DNA of 58,721 bases from positions 172,327 to 231,047 of the forward strand of contig DASCOS010000002.1 in NCBI GenBank assembly GCA_036012125.1, read 5' to 3'. The notes beneath the pieces are model-generated. The model saw nothing but the letters and a program-made list of their open reading frames with translations. It ran no database searches and was not told the origin of the DNA. This stretch comes from Vicinamibacterales bacterium (GTDB lineage: Bacteria; Acidobacteriota; Vicinamibacteria; Vicinamibacterales; UBA823). Positions 17,063 to 27,381 of the stretch are shown in pieces. The position numbers and the translations under genes were made by a program. Each line of letters opens with the position of its first letter. The stretch's first letter is position 1.

Positions 17063-17149
17063 TGGTGCGGAAGAGGGGATTCGAACCCCTACGATGTTGC
17101 CACCGCCAGCCCCTCAAGCTGGTGCGTCTGCCAGTTCCGCCACTTCCGC
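17063..17149 (-). tRNA. tRNA-Leu (anticodon GAG)
   Basis: The minus strand folds as a class II tRNA. The acceptor arms are GCGGAAG and CTTCCGC, the anticodon stem CCAGC/GCTGG carries the loop TTGAGGG, and a long variable arm and a GGTTCGAATCC T-arm follow. The discriminator A and the CCA end are encoded (17063-17066). It lies about 50 bases downstream of secG on the same strand. In E. coli, secG is likewise followed by a tRNA-Leu(GAG) gene, leuU. Confidence 0.95.
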
Positions 17150-17199
17150 GCCTCAATGGTTGGGTACAATCTCAGACCGAAGGCCGTGCTCAGATCTAA

Positions 17200-17580
17200 C
17201 TACCGCTGAGGCGGATCGACCGACGTTTCTTCGGCAGCTTCGGTGTCTGCTGGTGTCTCCGCCACCGCCGGTTCTACTGCGGTAGCAGCAGCCGGTAAAA
17301 GCGGCACCCCTTGAGGATCATCGAAGCCGCTTAGGAGTGAACCAGGCCCTTGCTGACCAATAATCGCCAAGACGAGCGCTCCGACGATGAACAGCGTTCC
17401 AAGGACAGTCGTTGCTTTTGAGAGAACAGTCGCACTTCCTCTCGCGCCAAATGCAGTCTGGCTACCACCCCCGCCGAAGGCGCTCGCGATGTCGCCTCCC
17501 TTGCCCTGCTGCAAAAGCACTACTAGGAGTAGAAGTAAACAGACAAGCACGTAGACGGTTAACAGTGCGTAATAAAACAT
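17200..17580 (-). CDS. secG: Protein translocase subunit SecG
   Basis: The small auxiliary subunit of the SecYEG translocon. It has two transmembrane helices (about residues 5-24 and 54-74) around the conserved cytoplasmic loop QQGKGGDIASAFGGGGSQTAFG. A 40-residue Ala/Glu/Pro-rich tail is added at the C-terminus, which is common outside enterobacteria. It is the last gene of gapA-pgk-tpiA-secG. I choose the ATG at 17580; an AGGTGG motif lies two bases upstream, which is close. A GTG two codons earlier (17586) would overlap that motif. Confidence 0.92.
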   Translation of the reverse strand: MFYYALLTVYVLVCLLLLLVVLLQQGKGGDIASAFGGGGSQTAFGARGSATVLSKATTVLGTLFIVGALVLAIIGQQGPGSLLSGFDDPQGVPLLPAAATAVEPAVAETPADTEAAEETSVDPPQR

Positions 17581-17589
17581 AGCCACCTA

Positions 17590-18357
17590 TTATACTGTCG
17601 TAATTCGGCCACCTTCCACAATCTCGAAAAAGCTCTCCGGGTCGAGGCTAGCACCGCCGACTAGCGCGCCGTCAATCTCCGACTGCGCAACAAGATCTCT
17701 AACATTTCCGGGCTTGACGCTGCCACCGTATACGATTCGACACGACTCGGCCGCACCTTTTCCAAATTTTTTCCTTAGCGTTGTACGAATGTGGCTATGT
17801 GCCTGACCGGCTTGCTCGGCGGTGGCATGGTGCCCTGTACCGATCGCCCAGACGGGCTCATAGGCGACAACGAGCGGGGCGATGTTCCTACCGGCTAGAC
17901 CATCAAGACCCCGACAGATTTGGCGGGTTAGCACAGTAAGCGTTTCGTCGTTATCACGCTCCTCGAGTGTTTCTCCGACACAGAGGATCGGTGCTAATCC
18001 GAAGTCGAGCGCAGAGCTCATCTTCCGGTTGACTGCCTCATCAGAATCCCCAAAGATCTGCCGCCGTTCAGAGTGGCCGATGATGACGCGAGTGGCGCCA
18101 GTTTGTAGGAGTAGCTTTGGACTGATCGCACCGGTGAACGCACCATCTGCTTCCCAAAAGACATCCTGTCCAGCGACGGCAATTGAAGAACCTTGGACGG
18201 CCGCTACGACAGCTGTCAAAGCCGTGAACGGTGGTGCGATCACGATATCGACGCCAGTCACATCTTTAGTCAGGCGACGGAACACCTTGAGAAAGGCCAT
18301 CGCTTCGTCAACCGTCTTGTGCATCTTCCAGTTTGCAGCTATGAGGGGAGTGCGCAT
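17590..18357 (-). CDS. tpiA: Triosephosphate isomerase
   Basis: Interconverts dihydroxyacetone phosphate and glyceraldehyde 3-phosphate in glycolysis. All signatures are intact: the N-terminal NWKMH lysine, the catalytic histidine in IIGHSERR, the catalytic glutamate in AYEPVWAIGTG and the phosphate-binding YGGSV and GALVGGASL loops. At 255 residues it is full length. It follows pgk with a 22-base gap and precedes secG by under ten bases, so the four genes form one operon. Confidence 0.97.
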   Translation of the reverse strand: MRTPLIAANWKMHKTVDEAMAFLKVFRRLTKDVTGVDIVIAPPFTALTAVVAAVQGSSIAVAGQDVFWEADGAFTGAISPKLLLQTGATRVIIGHSERRQIFGDSDEAVNRKMSSALDFGLAPILCVGETLEERDNDETLTVLTRQICRGLDGLAGRNIAPLVVAYEPVWAIGTGHHATAEQAGQAHSHIRTTLRKKFGKGAAESCRIVYGGSVKPGNVRDLVAQSEIDGALVGGASLDPESFFEIVEGGRITTV

Positions 18358-18379
18358 CGTTACCTCGGCGAAAGGAAAC

Positions 18380-19603
18380 CTATACAGACTTGTCGGCTAG
18401 GCGATCCGGTATGGCTGCAACGCCGGGCAGTGTTCGCCCGCCGAGAAATTCTAACGAAGCACCGCCACCTGTCGAGATGTGAGAAATGTGATCTTTAATC
18501 CCCAACTCAGCTATTGCTGCAATAGAGTCACCGCCACCAACGATAGTGGTGCCACTGACGGCCGCGACGGCAGTGGCAACACCTTTTGTACCATTAGCAA
18601 AAACATCGGTTTCAAAGATGCCCATTGGCCCATTCCAGACCACAGTACTTGCTCCAGCGAGGATGCTCGAATAATGTTCCACAGTTTTCGGTCCAATATC
18701 GACTCCCAGTCGGTTGCCGATTGCTGGATTGTCCACCTCAAGTACTTCGTATGCCCCCGAACCATCAGTCTTAAATGTCACGACATGATCCAGTGGGAGT
18801 TCGAATGAAATATCTCGAGTTTTGACTCTACTCATGATATTTCGTGCTGTTTCTAAAAGTTCATTCTCGACTAATGACTGGCCAACAGGAAGTCCCAGTT
18901 CCTTCAAGAAAGTGTAGGCCATGGCGCCGCCAATAAGTAATGTGTCGGCACGTTCGACCAGATTGTGAATTACGTCAATCTTACTAGATACCTTCGCGCC
19001 ACCGATCAGAGCCACGAACGGCCGACCTGGATCGTCAAGCACTCGCCCTAAGTAATTGAGCTCAGCTGCCATTAGGAGTCCAATGCCTACTTCGTTGAAA
19101 TATTGTGTAATCCCTTCAGTTGACGCGTGGGCTCGATGTGCGGCACCGAAGGCGTCATTCACGTAAATGTCAGCGAGGTCAGCGAGTGCCCCAGCAAACT
19201 CTGGAGCGTTGGTTTCTTCTCCCTTGTGAAACCTAAGGTTTTCGAGGAGCACGACGTTACCAGGTTTTGTATCAGCGATGACTCTCTGCGCGGATGCCCC
19301 GATTGTTTCTTCAGCGAACTTAATGGGATTATTGAGGAGCTCAGACAGACGGGCGGCGACGGGACGCAGCGTAAGAGCATCGCACCGATGACCTCCCGGC
19401 CGTCCGAGATGTGATGCGAGAATGACAGTGGCGTTTCTCGAAAGCGCGTAGCGAATAGTCGGAAGCGATCCTCTGATCCGGGTATCGTCGGTAATTTTTC
19501 CGTCGATGATCGGAACGTTGAAATCGACCCGGATGAAGACCCGCCTACCAGCGATGTCGAGGTCTTCAATAGTTCTCTTACGGAGACGAGTAGCCTCAGC
19601 CAT
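18380..19603 (-). CDS. pgk: Phosphoglycerate kinase
   Basis: Transfers phosphate from 1,3-bisphosphoglycerate to ADP in glycolysis. The N-terminal signature [11 protein letters not shown], the substrate-binding SHLGRP, the hinge region and the nucleotide loop GGGDSIAAI are all present. The length of 407 residues is normal. It lies between gapA and tpiA with an 18-base gap to gapA. No truncation or odd residue is seen. Confidence 0.97.
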   Translation of the reverse strand: MAEATRLRKRTIEDLDIAGRRVFIRVDFNVPIIDGKITDDTRIRGSLPTIRYALSRNATVILASHLGRPGGHRCDALTLRPVAARLSELLNNPIKFAEETIGASAQRVIADTKPGNVVLLENLRFHKGEETNAPEFAGALADLADIYVNDAFGAAHRAHASTEGITQYFNEVGIGLLMAAELNYLGRVLDDPGRPFVALIGGAKVSSKIDVIHNLVERADTLLIGGAMAYTFLKELGLPVGQSLVENELLETARNIMSRVKTRDISFELPLDHVVTFKTDGSGAYEVLEVDNPAIGNRLGVDIGPKTVEHYSSILAGASTVVWNGPMGIFETDVFANGTKGVATAVAAVSGTTIVGGGDSIAAIAELGIKDHISHISTGGGASLEFLGGRTLPGVAAIPDRLADKSV

Positions 19604-19621
19604 TCACGCGGGGCCAGAAAT

Positions 19622-20668
<1,047 letters not shown>

Positions 20669-20694
20669 TCAGTCTTCTCTGGCGTAAAAATAGC

Positions 20695-20724
20695 ATTCTA
20701 GTTAACGATCTTGCGAATGGTCAA
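20695..20724 (-). promoter_or_regulatory. Sigma70-type promoter of the gapA operon
   Basis: On the minus strand a -35 box TTGACC (20724-20719) is followed after 18 bases by the -10 box TAGAAT (20700-20695). That leaves a leader of about 60 bases before gapA. It overlaps the opposing waaA promoter, so the two polymerases should compete. Confidence 0.55.
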
Positions 20725-20739
20725 ACTGATAGCTATACT
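20711..20739 (+). promoter_or_regulatory. Sigma70-type promoter of the lipid A/inner-core operon
   Basis: A -35 box TTGCGA (20711-20716) and a -10 box TATACT (20734-20739) are separated by exactly 17 bases. Transcription would start near 20746, about 70 bases before the preferred waaA start. The spacing and -10 box are good, and the -35 box is moderate. Confidence 0.55.
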
Positions 20740-20816
20740 CGACCGACGTCGAAGAGATGGCGTTGCTGCACCGAACAGGCCAGCGTGTGGCTATTAACGG
20801 GTGCAGGGCATCTCCG

Positions 20817-22160
20817 ATGTACCTCATTTATAGTCTGCTAACGTTCGCATTCTTCGTGACAGTGTCACCGTATTTTGGCTATCAGGCACTGCGCTACCGT
20901 AAGTACGTTAACAGTTTTTCGCAGCGGCTTGGATACCTTCCGGTGTCTCTTAATGTCGACGCCGAATCATCCATCTGGATTCACGCCGTCTCGGTTGGTG
21001 AGGTGTTGACCGCACGGTCACTATTGCCAGAGCTCAGAAAAAGATACCCGTCGCTTCGGTTGTTCATGTCGACGACGACGATGACCGGTCAACGATTGGC
21101 ACGCGAGAATCTGCAAGGACTCGATGGCGTCTTTTACTTTCCATTCGATCTGAATTTCATCGTGAACAGGACATTGCGGCTGGTGAAGCCCAAACTGTTT
21201 ATCATGATGGAAACAGAAATTTGGCCAAACCTGTTACGAGCGTGTCATCGTTGCGATGTTAAGACGATTCTAGTAAATGGCCGGATCTCCTCCCGGTCGT
21301 ATCCCCGCTACCGCGCTATCAGACCGTTGTTCTGTAAGGTCTTGGCCCACGTCGATCGTTTTTGCATGCAAGGAAACGAATCATCGAGACGCCTGATTGA
21401 GCTTGGCGCGGATCCCGTGCGCGTGACCGTAACTGGAACCTTGAAGTTCGACTCACTGGAAACCCCGGCAGCGCGACCAAGTCTTCAGACGAAGGACCGT
21501 GTGTTGCGATATTTTATAATTAGCGATCTTCGTCACGTGGTCGTTGCAGCGAGTACACTGCGCGGTGAGGAGGAGCCTGTTTTGCGGGCTTTCGCCAAGA
21601 TTAAGCTCGACACATCAGACGCCCTTCTCATCATTGCCCCCCGACATCCTGAGCGTTTTGACGAAGTTGTTCGAATGGTGGACTCAGCAGGATTCTCGGC
21701 TGCCCGCCGAACAGACCTTCCCATCGATAGTGAGCCACGCGTCGATGTCGTGGTCCTTGACACGATTGGCGAGCTTGCGCGCCTCTACCAAATTGCGACA
21801 GTCGTTTTTGTGGGAGGGAGTCTAGTCGATGTTGGGGGGCACAACATTTTGGAGCCTGCCATTTTTGGTAAGCCGATTGTTTTCGGACCTTGGATGCAGA
21901 ATTTCAAGGAGGTGGCCGAAACATTCTTGGCAGCCAACGGTGCCTGCCAAGTGCAGTCTGGTGGTGAACTTGAAGAGACACTACAGGCATTGCTTAACGA
22001 TCCAGTGCGTCGAGCTGGGCTCGGTGCTACTGCTCGAGCGCTTGTCGAGTCGAATCGCGGTGCCAAGGAACGGAGCCTTGAGGTAATCCAAGAGCTTTTA
22101 CCTCCCGAAGACTCAGAAACCTCTGTAAGGGTGGCGAGCCCCTCCCGTTTTACTCGGTAA
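20817..22160 (+). CDS. waaA: Kdo transferase (lipid IVA 3-deoxy-D-manno-octulosonic acid transferase)
   Basis: A GT30 glycosyltransferase of the inner membrane that adds Kdo to lipid IVA. I choose the ATG at 20817, where the usual N-terminal membrane anchor starts at once (MYLIYSLLTFAFFV). A longer frame from 20757 adds 20 atypical residues. Conserved parts are IHAVSVGEVLTA, FMSTTTMTGQ, FPFDLNFIVNRTL, METEIWPNLL, TGTLKFD and the C-terminal VGGSLVDVGGHNILEPA nucleotide-sugar site. Length (about 447 aa) is typical. It is the first gene of the operon. Confidence 0.94.
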   Translation: MYLIYSLLTFAFFVTVSPYFGYQALRYRKYVNSFSQRLGYLPVSLNVDAESSIWIHAVSVGEVLTARSLLPELRKRYPSLRLFMSTTTMTGQRLARENLQGLDGVFYFPFDLNFIVNRTLRLVKPKLFIMMETEIWPNLLRACHRCDVKTILVNGRISSRSYPRYRAIRPLFCKVLAHVDRFCMQGNESSRRLIELGADPVRVTVTGTLKFDSLETPAARPSLQTKDRVLRYFIISDLRHVVVAASTLRGEEEPVLRAFAKIKLDTSDALLIIAPRHPERFDEVVRMVDSAGFSAARRTDLPIDSEPRVDVVVLDTIGELARLYQIATVVFVGGSLVDVGGHNILEPAIFGKPIVFGPWMQNFKEVAETFLAANGACQVQSGGELEETLQALLNDPVRRAGLGATARALVESNRGAKERSLEVIQELLPPEDSETSVRVASPSRFTR

Positions 22161-22178
22161 TAAGTTGTCTGAGGTTGT

Positions 22179-23204
22179 GTGCAGCTAATTGATTCACTGT
22201 ATGCGGTAGTTGCTCGACAGAGACGCCGGTGGTACGAAGCAACCCCGACGCGTCGCCGACGTTTGAAGCAGCCTGTGGTGAGCATCGGCAGTCTCTCCGT
22301 TGGAGGGAGTGGTAAGACGCCGATCGCGGCCTTTGTAGCGACGTTGCTTCGGGATGCCGGTGAACGACCAGCTATTCTCAGTCGGGGCTACGGTCGGCAA
22401 AAAGCAGTAGATGGAGTTACGGTGGTTCGTGATGTCGATGGAATCCTAACGGACATAGGGCAAGCGGGCGACGAGCCAATGATGCTGGCGCATGCACTGG
22501 ATAGGGTGGTAGTCGCCGTTTCCTCCGAACGTTACTTAGCAGGTCACTTTGCAGAGGCTCGACTTGGAGCTACGGTCCACGTTCTCGATGATGGATTTCA
22601 GCACGTGCAACTTGAACGGGATGTTGACATTTTAGTGATGCAGGCGGGGGAGTTAGACGGTCAGTCAACGCTGCCGTCAGGTCGACTTCGCGAACCGCTG
22701 GGAGTGGCAGTTCGAGCGCACGCATTGTTAATAAGTGGCGCTACGAGGAGTGAAGCAGAGGTGGCCGGTGCCCGTCTTGGTGTGTCTACTGTGTTTGAGT
22801 TTACTCGCCGATTGGCTGGGCCGGTTGATATCGACCCGAGCAGGCCAAGAGTTACACTCACTTCAGAGACGCGGGTGTTGTGCGTGGCTGGCATCGCCCA
22901 GCCAGAACGATTCTTCGAAGACGTGCGGTCAACGGGCGTGACGGTTGTTTGTGAGTTACGGTATTCTGACCACCATCCGTTTTCTGTAGACGACATTCGA
23001 GATATTGAGAGGAAGGTAAACACCGCACGCGTGGACCTAGTTCTCACAACAGAGAAAGACCTTGTGCGGTTACAACAGTACCAACCGCTACCATTCACTG
23101 TGGCTGCACTGCCACTATTTGTCGAAATGGTGTCAGAGAGCACGTTTCGATCTTGGCTACTGGCGCGAGTGGAATCAGCTCGTCGTGAGCGGCTGCGTGG
23201 GTAA
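22179..23204 (+). CDS. lpxK: Tetraacyldisaccharide 4'-kinase
   Basis: Phosphorylates the 4' position of the lipid A disaccharide at the inner membrane. The P-loop GSLSVGGSGKTP lies near residues 37-48, followed by ILSRGYGR, GDEPMMLA, the DDGFQH motif and the C-terminal TTEKDLVRL. The length of 341 residues is normal. The start is a GTG with GAGG four bases upstream. Its stop overlaps the ATG of the next gene (TAATG), which couples the two. Confidence 0.95.
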   Translation: MQLIDSLYAVVARQRRRWYEATPTRRRRLKQPVVSIGSLSVGGSGKTPIAAFVATLLRDAGERPAILSRGYGRQKAVDGVTVVRDVDGILTDIGQAGDEPMMLAHALDRVVVAVSSERYLAGHFAEARLGATVHVLDDGFQHVQLERDVDILVMQAGELDGQSTLPSGRLREPLGVAVRAHALLISGATRSEAEVAGARLGVSTVFEFTRRLAGPVDIDPSRPRVTLTSETRVLCVAGIAQPERFFEDVRSTGVTVVCELRYSDHHPFSVDDIRDIERKVNTARVDLVLTTEKDLVRLQQYQPLPFTVAALPLFVEMVSESTFRSWLLARVESARRERLRG

Positions 23205-24136
23205 TGGACGGCCACAGCGCGATTCGTTATCGCTGTGAGTACGTGGCACTCGTCGTCATTGCGATGGTTGTCGGGGTACTACCGTGGTCTTTCACCCGGT
23301 GGGCTGGCCGGGCTCTTGGACAGGCGTTTTATTTGTTGGACCATTCGCATCGCCGATTAGCGATTGAAAACTTACAAACAGCCTTTCCAAGCCTAAACTC
23401 TGCTGAATGTCGAGCTTTAGCTCGTTCCACTTTCCACCATTTCGGTCGATTAGCCGCTGATCTCCTAAAATTCCGAACGCTGTCGCCCAATGCGATGCTC
23501 GACTTGATTGAGGTGTCAGGTGCAGAGCGCGTCGAGGAAGCACAAGCTTATGGCAAGGGCATCCTGTTTTTAACTGGACACTTCGGATTTTGGGAAATCC
23601 AAGCGCTGGCTCACGCCCTTAAGTTTGAGTCGATGTCGGTCATGGCGAGAGCGCTCGACAATCCTCACGCGCACAAGTTTCTGGAGCGCATCCGCGTTTC
23701 CACGGGCAATGTGGTGATCTATCGTCGCGGCGCATTGCGAAGAGTGTTCAAAACTCTTCGCCAGAATGGTGCGGTGGGTATTCTTATCGACCAGCACGTC
23801 CAAAGTCGAGACGCGGTTTACGTTGAATTTTTCAAACGTACTGTTGCGACAACCTCCGCCCTGGCAGTTTTTGCGGCGCGTACCGGTGCGCCAGTGATTC
23901 CCTTATTTGCCTTACCCCTGAATGATGGACGGTATCGTCTGGTGTACGAGCCGATGGTCCCACCACCCGAGAACGAGACTCCAGAGGCCCTGCTTGCATT
24001 CACCCAGCGGTGTACGGATGTGCTTGAGACGTACGTGAGGCGACACCCCAGTTTGTGGTTGTGGATGCATCGGCGGTGGCGGGACGAAGAGTCCGAGTTT
24101 AAAGAGACTGACGGTGTGTTTCCAGCGGCCAAGTAA
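23204..24136 (+). CDS. Lipid A biosynthesis acyltransferase (LpxL/HtrB family)
   Basis: A 310-residue membrane acyltransferase that adds a secondary acyl chain to Kdo-lipid A. The N-terminal hydrophobic anchor spans about residues 12-28. The catalytic HX4E motif is GHFGFWE, followed by ARALDNPH, the RRGALRR patch and IDQHVQ, all typical of the family. The ACP-acyl donor and the chain length cannot be read from sequence, so I give no specific symbol. Translation is coupled to lpxK. Confidence 0.92.
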   Translation: MDGHSAIRYRCEYVALVVIAMVVGVLPWSFTRWAGRALGQAFYLLDHSHRRLAIENLQTAFPSLNSAECRALARSTFHHFGRLAADLLKFRTLSPNAMLDLIEVSGAERVEEAQAYGKGILFLTGHFGFWEIQALAHALKFESMSVMARALDNPHAHKFLERIRVSTGNVVIYRRGALRRVFKTLRQNGAVGILIDQHVQSRDAVYVEFFKRTVATTSALAVFAARTGAPVIPLFALPLNDGRYRLVYEPMVPPPENETPEALLAFTQRCTDVLETYVRRHPSLWLWMHRRWRDEESEFKETDGVFPAAK

Positions 24137-24184
24137 GAGAGAAGAATAAGAAGCGCCTCAATTAAGTAGTTCATCTGATGAATC

Positions 24185-25240
24185 GTGACTGATCCGAAGC
24201 GCGTGTTAATCGTGCTGCCGAACTGGCTCGGGGACATTGTGATGGCGCTGCCATCGGTAGCCGCTGCCCGGAACCATTTTGCTCCTCAACATCTTGCTGT
24301 GGCGTTACCTAGAGCGATGACGCCGGTTGTCCGAATGTTCTCAGGTCTCGACGCGGTCGTGTCCCTTGAGGGTGGGCAGGACGGGTTCGCTTCGGACGTG
24401 GCAACTTTGGCTGGCAGAAAATACGACGTTGCAGTTTTATTTCCCAATTCATTTCGCTCGGCATGGATGACGTACCGGGCTGGCATTGTGGAGCGTTGGG
24501 GTTACGCAGCTGACTTTAGGAGGTTATTACTAACCCGAGCCGTCAAGCGACCACGGGAGGGAGGTCATCATTCAAACTATTATCGTATGTTATTGAGGAA
24601 ACTTAAGATTTCGATAGAGGACGATAATGCCAAGCTCGTTGTAACAGACTCGCAGCGGGTTCGTGCCGCGAGGCTTCTCGAGCGGCACAGAGTCGCCTCT
24701 AGTAGACCGATTGTGGTAATGGCGCCGGGTTCGGCGCACGGGCACGCCAAGCAGTGGCTACCTGAGCGGTATGCCGAGGTCGCAAGACGATCAGTGATGG
24801 AACTGGGCTGTTCGGTTGTGTTTGTTGGTGGTATTGACGACCGGCCAGTTGGTCGTGCGATAGAATCCTTCATAACTGAGGCTGGACACGGTTTGTCCGA
24901 TGAGAGGCGGATCGTCAATCTGATTGGTCATACTGACCTTACGGAGCTAATCGGAATACTCGCAAACTGTGAGGCGTGCGTGTCAAATGATACCGGCGCG
25001 ATGCATCTTGCGGCAGTACTCACCAAGCCCGTGGTTGCGGTGTTCGGGCCTTCGGATGAGCGAGTAACGGCACCGATAGGACCACGCGAACTGTTATTGC
25101 ACCCTGTCCGGTGTCGTCCCTGTCTACTACGAGATTGTCCGATCGATCATCGCTGCATGACTGGCATCTCGACCAACGATGTTTTCAGTGCTCTCGTTCG
25201 ATGCTTAAACTCAAATGAAACAAAAGAGGCGTCCTTGTGA
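24185..25240 (+). CDS. waaF: ADP-heptose:LPS heptosyltransferase II
   Basis: A GT9 transferase that adds the second L-glycero-D-manno-heptose to the inner core. Key segments are the N-terminal VLPNWLGDIVMALPS, MAPGSAHGHAKQWLPERY, the C-terminal SNDTGAMHLAAVLTKPVVAVFG, and HPVRCRPCLLRDCPIDHRCM with its typical cluster of cysteines. The GTG start has no strong ribosome-binding site. A perfect palindrome TTCATC-T-GATGAA ends two bases before it. The stop overlaps gmhB. Confidence 0.9.
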   Translation: MTDPKRVLIVLPNWLGDIVMALPSVAAARNHFAPQHLAVALPRAMTPVVRMFSGLDAVVSLEGGQDGFASDVATLAGRKYDVAVLFPNSFRSAWMTYRAGIVERWGYAADFRRLLLTRAVKRPREGGHHSNYYRMLLRKLKISIEDDNAKLVVTDSQRVRAARLLERHRVASSRPIVVMAPGSAHGHAKQWLPERYAEVARRSVMELGCSVVFVGGIDDRPVGRAIESFITEAGHGLSDERRIVNLIGHTDLTELIGILANCEACVSNDTGAMHLAAVLTKPVVAVFGPSDERVTAPIGPRELLLHPVRCRPCLLRDCPIDHRCMTGISTNDVFSALVRCLNSNETKEASL

Positions 25241-25803
25241 CTCCAGCCGTCTTTCTCGATCGTGATGGCACGTTAATCGAGGAAGTTGGATATCTGGACC
25301 GGCTTGATCGCATTGTTTTCTATCCATGGAGCATTGATGCGGTAAGACTTCTCAATCGTGCTGGCTTCAAGGTCATCATTGTGACGAACCAGTCGGGTGT
25401 GGCGCGCGGCATGTTCGAGGAATGTTTCGTCGAGGAAGCTCACGAGTTTATCGACGGACGCGTACGCGAGGGCAATGCACTTATCGATCGCTTCTATTAC
25501 TGTCCTCATCATCCGGACGCGTCCATTGAGGCCTATCGTCAGAAGTGTGAATGTAGAAAACCATCTCCCGGCATGGTTCGCCAAGCGCAGCGAGACTTTC
25601 ATCTCGACCTTGAACGGTCATTTGTGATTGGCGACCGGTGGCACGATGTTGAATTGGCCCAGTCCTTTGGTGGTCTAGGTGTACTCGTTCGAACGGGCTA
25701 CGGCGAGGCTGAGGTTGCCAAGCCGAGGCCCAAAGTTAACGCAGCGTTGATCGCTCCCGAGCTGATGACCGCGGTTGGATGGATTCTCCGGCGGATCGCC
25801 TAA
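25237..25803 (+). CDS. gmhB: D-glycero-beta-D-manno-heptose 1,7-bisphosphate 7-phosphatase
   Basis: A HAD-family phosphatase that removes the 7-phosphate in ADP-heptose synthesis. The nucleophile aspartates are in FLDRDGTL, the second motif is IIVTNQSG, and the later acid motif is VIGDRWHD. The zinc-site cysteines and histidines of the family appear in YYCPHHPD and KCECRKPSPGM. At 188 residues it is full length. The GTG start overlaps the waaF stop by four bases, which fits tight coupling inside the heptose gene set. Confidence 0.94.
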   Translation: MTPAVFLDRDGTLIEEVGYLDRLDRIVFYPWSIDAVRLLNRAGFKVIIVTNQSGVARGMFEECFVEEAHEFIDGRVREGNALIDRFYYCPHHPDASIEAYRQKCECRKPSPGMVRQAQRDFHLDLERSFVIGDRWHDVELAQSFGGLGVLVRTGYGEAEVAKPRPKVNAALIAPELMTAVGWILRRIA

Positions 25804-25812
25804 GGGACTGAT

Positions 25813-26877
25813 ATGTACCCACGACTTCCCGTAAAGGCTTTACCAGGCGATCACGATCAGGCCAATCGCTTCCTTGAGCTTATTGATGGTCTTGCGAATA
25901 AGCACGTGGCAATCATCGGTGACGTAATCGCTGATGAATTCATCTATGGTCGGATTGAGCGAGTTTCAAGAGAGGCACCGGTGCTGATCTTAAACTACGA
26001 TTCAGCCGAGATCGTAGCTGGAGGTGCCGGTAATGCCGCGAACAATGTAGCCGCGCTCGGAGGGCAGTCTTGGCTGTGCGGATTGTTGGGGCAGGATACC
26101 GTTGGCGAATCCCTGCTTACTGGCTTTCAGGACGGCGTTGAGACCTCGAGTCTTGTGCGCCCGCATCGTTATAGGACGCCGACGAAGACACGTATTTTTG
26201 CTGGCGGCGTGCACTCGGCGAAGCAGCAGGTCGTCCGGATTGACAGGACGCCACCTGTATTTGACTCGTCTACGTCCAAGGTTTTCCTACGAGCCGTGCA
26301 GCGTGCAGTCAGAGGCTGTGATGCGGTGATCCTCTCTGACTATGGCTCGGGCCTAGTTACACCAGCGTTAGCGCAGACCATCAAGCTGCAAGTTGCCAAG
26401 ACGAAGCGTCGTCGCCCGGTCCCGATTGTGATCGATTCGCGATACCACCTCCTAGACTATAAGGGCTTCACGGCGTGTACGCCGAACGAGGGTGAAGTCG
26501 AGCAGTTGTTGGGCTTTACGATTGGGGAAGATACGAAGGCTCTTGAGAAGGCTGGGCGAACCGTACTGAAGCGACTGCAAATGGTGGCTACGTTAATTAC
26601 ACGCGGTAGTCGGGGGATGGCGCTGTTTGAGCGCAAGCAGCGCACCGCGCACGTGCCGATCTTCGGTTCGGATGAAATCGTTGATGTTACGGGTGCCGGT
26701 GACACCGTAATTGCTACTTTAACGCTTGCGTTGGCGGCCGGTGCCTCAATGTTTGAAGCGACGCGGTTAGCTACCTATGCCAGTGGTTTAGTTGTTATGA
26801 AACGCGGAACTGCAACAGTCACCGTTGAGGAGCTTCGGGAAGCTGTAATACGGGACCACGAACTCCCCGAGTTGTGA
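25813..26877 (+). CDS. rfaE1: D-glycero-beta-D-manno-heptose-7-phosphate kinase (RfaE domain I)
   Basis: A PfkB/ribokinase-family sugar kinase that makes the heptose 1,7-bisphosphate. The N-terminal substrate site is IGDVIADEFIYGRIERVSRE, the GGAGNAANN loop follows, and the C-terminal VTGAGDTVIATL holds the catalytic aspartate and anion hole. In E. coli this kinase is fused to the adenylyltransferase as HldE; here the two halves are separate adjacent genes. Length is 354 residues. Confidence 0.93.
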   Translation: MYPRLPVKALPGDHDQANRFLELIDGLANKHVAIIGDVIADEFIYGRIERVSREAPVLILNYDSAEIVAGGAGNAANNVAALGGQSWLCGLLGQDTVGESLLTGFQDGVETSSLVRPHRYRTPTKTRIFAGGVHSAKQQVVRIDRTPPVFDSSTSKVFLRAVQRAVRGCDAVILSDYGSGLVTPALAQTIKLQVAKTKRRRPVPIVIDSRYHLLDYKGFTACTPNEGEVEQLLGFTIGEDTKALEKAGRTVLKRLQMVATLITRGSRGMALFERKQRTAHVPIFGSDEIVDVTGAGDTVIATLTLALAAGASMFEATRLATYASGLVVMKRGTATVTVEELREAVIRDHELPEL

Positions 26878-26883
26878 CGCAAC

Positions 26884-27381
26884 GTGGAGTGTGATGTGGG
26901 ACGGGTTGTCGGTCGTGATGAACTCGTGAGGCTAGTCGCTACATTTCGGCGCAATAAAGAGTCAGTGGCGCTCGCCAACGGCTGTTTCGATCTCCTTCAC
27001 GTGGGCCACATACGATACTTGCAAGGAGCTAAACTCGAAGCCGACCGACTGGTGGTTGCTATCAACGACGATTCGTCCGTTACTGCAATCAAGGGAGCCG
27101 GTCGACCGATTCTTCCAGTATCGGCTCGTGCGGAGTTGGTGTCGGCTCTTCTTGTCGTCGATGCCGTGGTGATCTTTTCCGGTTTAACGGTCAATGACGT
27201 ACTCCGGACAATTCAACCTGACGTACACTGCAAGGGAACTGATTACACCGTTGAGACAGTGCCGGAGCGCGAGACTGTCCTCGCTTACGGTGGCCGTACG
27301 GCCATTGTCGGAGATCCGAAAGGTCATTCGACCCGGGACCTGTTGGCTCGCATCAAACAAAGAGTGGACAAGATCGACTAA
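26884..27381 (+). CDS. rfaE2: D-glycero-beta-D-manno-heptose 1-phosphate adenylyltransferase (RfaE domain II)
   Basis: A nucleotidyltransferase of the HIGH superfamily that makes ADP-heptose. The signature ANGCFDLLHVGHIRYL has the HxGH motif, and ISSxTxR-like ATP contacts are seen near the C-terminus (GHSTRDLLA). The start is a GTG at 26884; a second GTG at 26896 has a better placed GGAG motif and is a credible alternative. The stop overlaps the next ATG (TAATG). Confidence 0.93.
   Translation: MECDVGRVVGRDELVRLVATFRRNKESVALANGCFDLLHVGHIRYLQGAKLEADRLVVAINDDSSVTAIKGAGRPILPVSARAELVSALLVVDAVVIFSGLTVNDVLRTIQPDVHCKGTDYTVETVPERETVLAYGGRTAIVGDPKGHSTRDLLARIKQRVDKID

Noticed and set aside
17031-17285. 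Plus-strand open frame over tRNA-Leu (84 aa)
   Set aside because: It reads through a tRNA on the other strand and gives a typical artefact protein; the tRNA fold is complete.
24170-24182. Palindrome TTCATC-T-GATGAA before waaF as an operator
   Set aside because: It is short and lies inside the operon; it may form a small hairpin at the start codon, but there is no further support.
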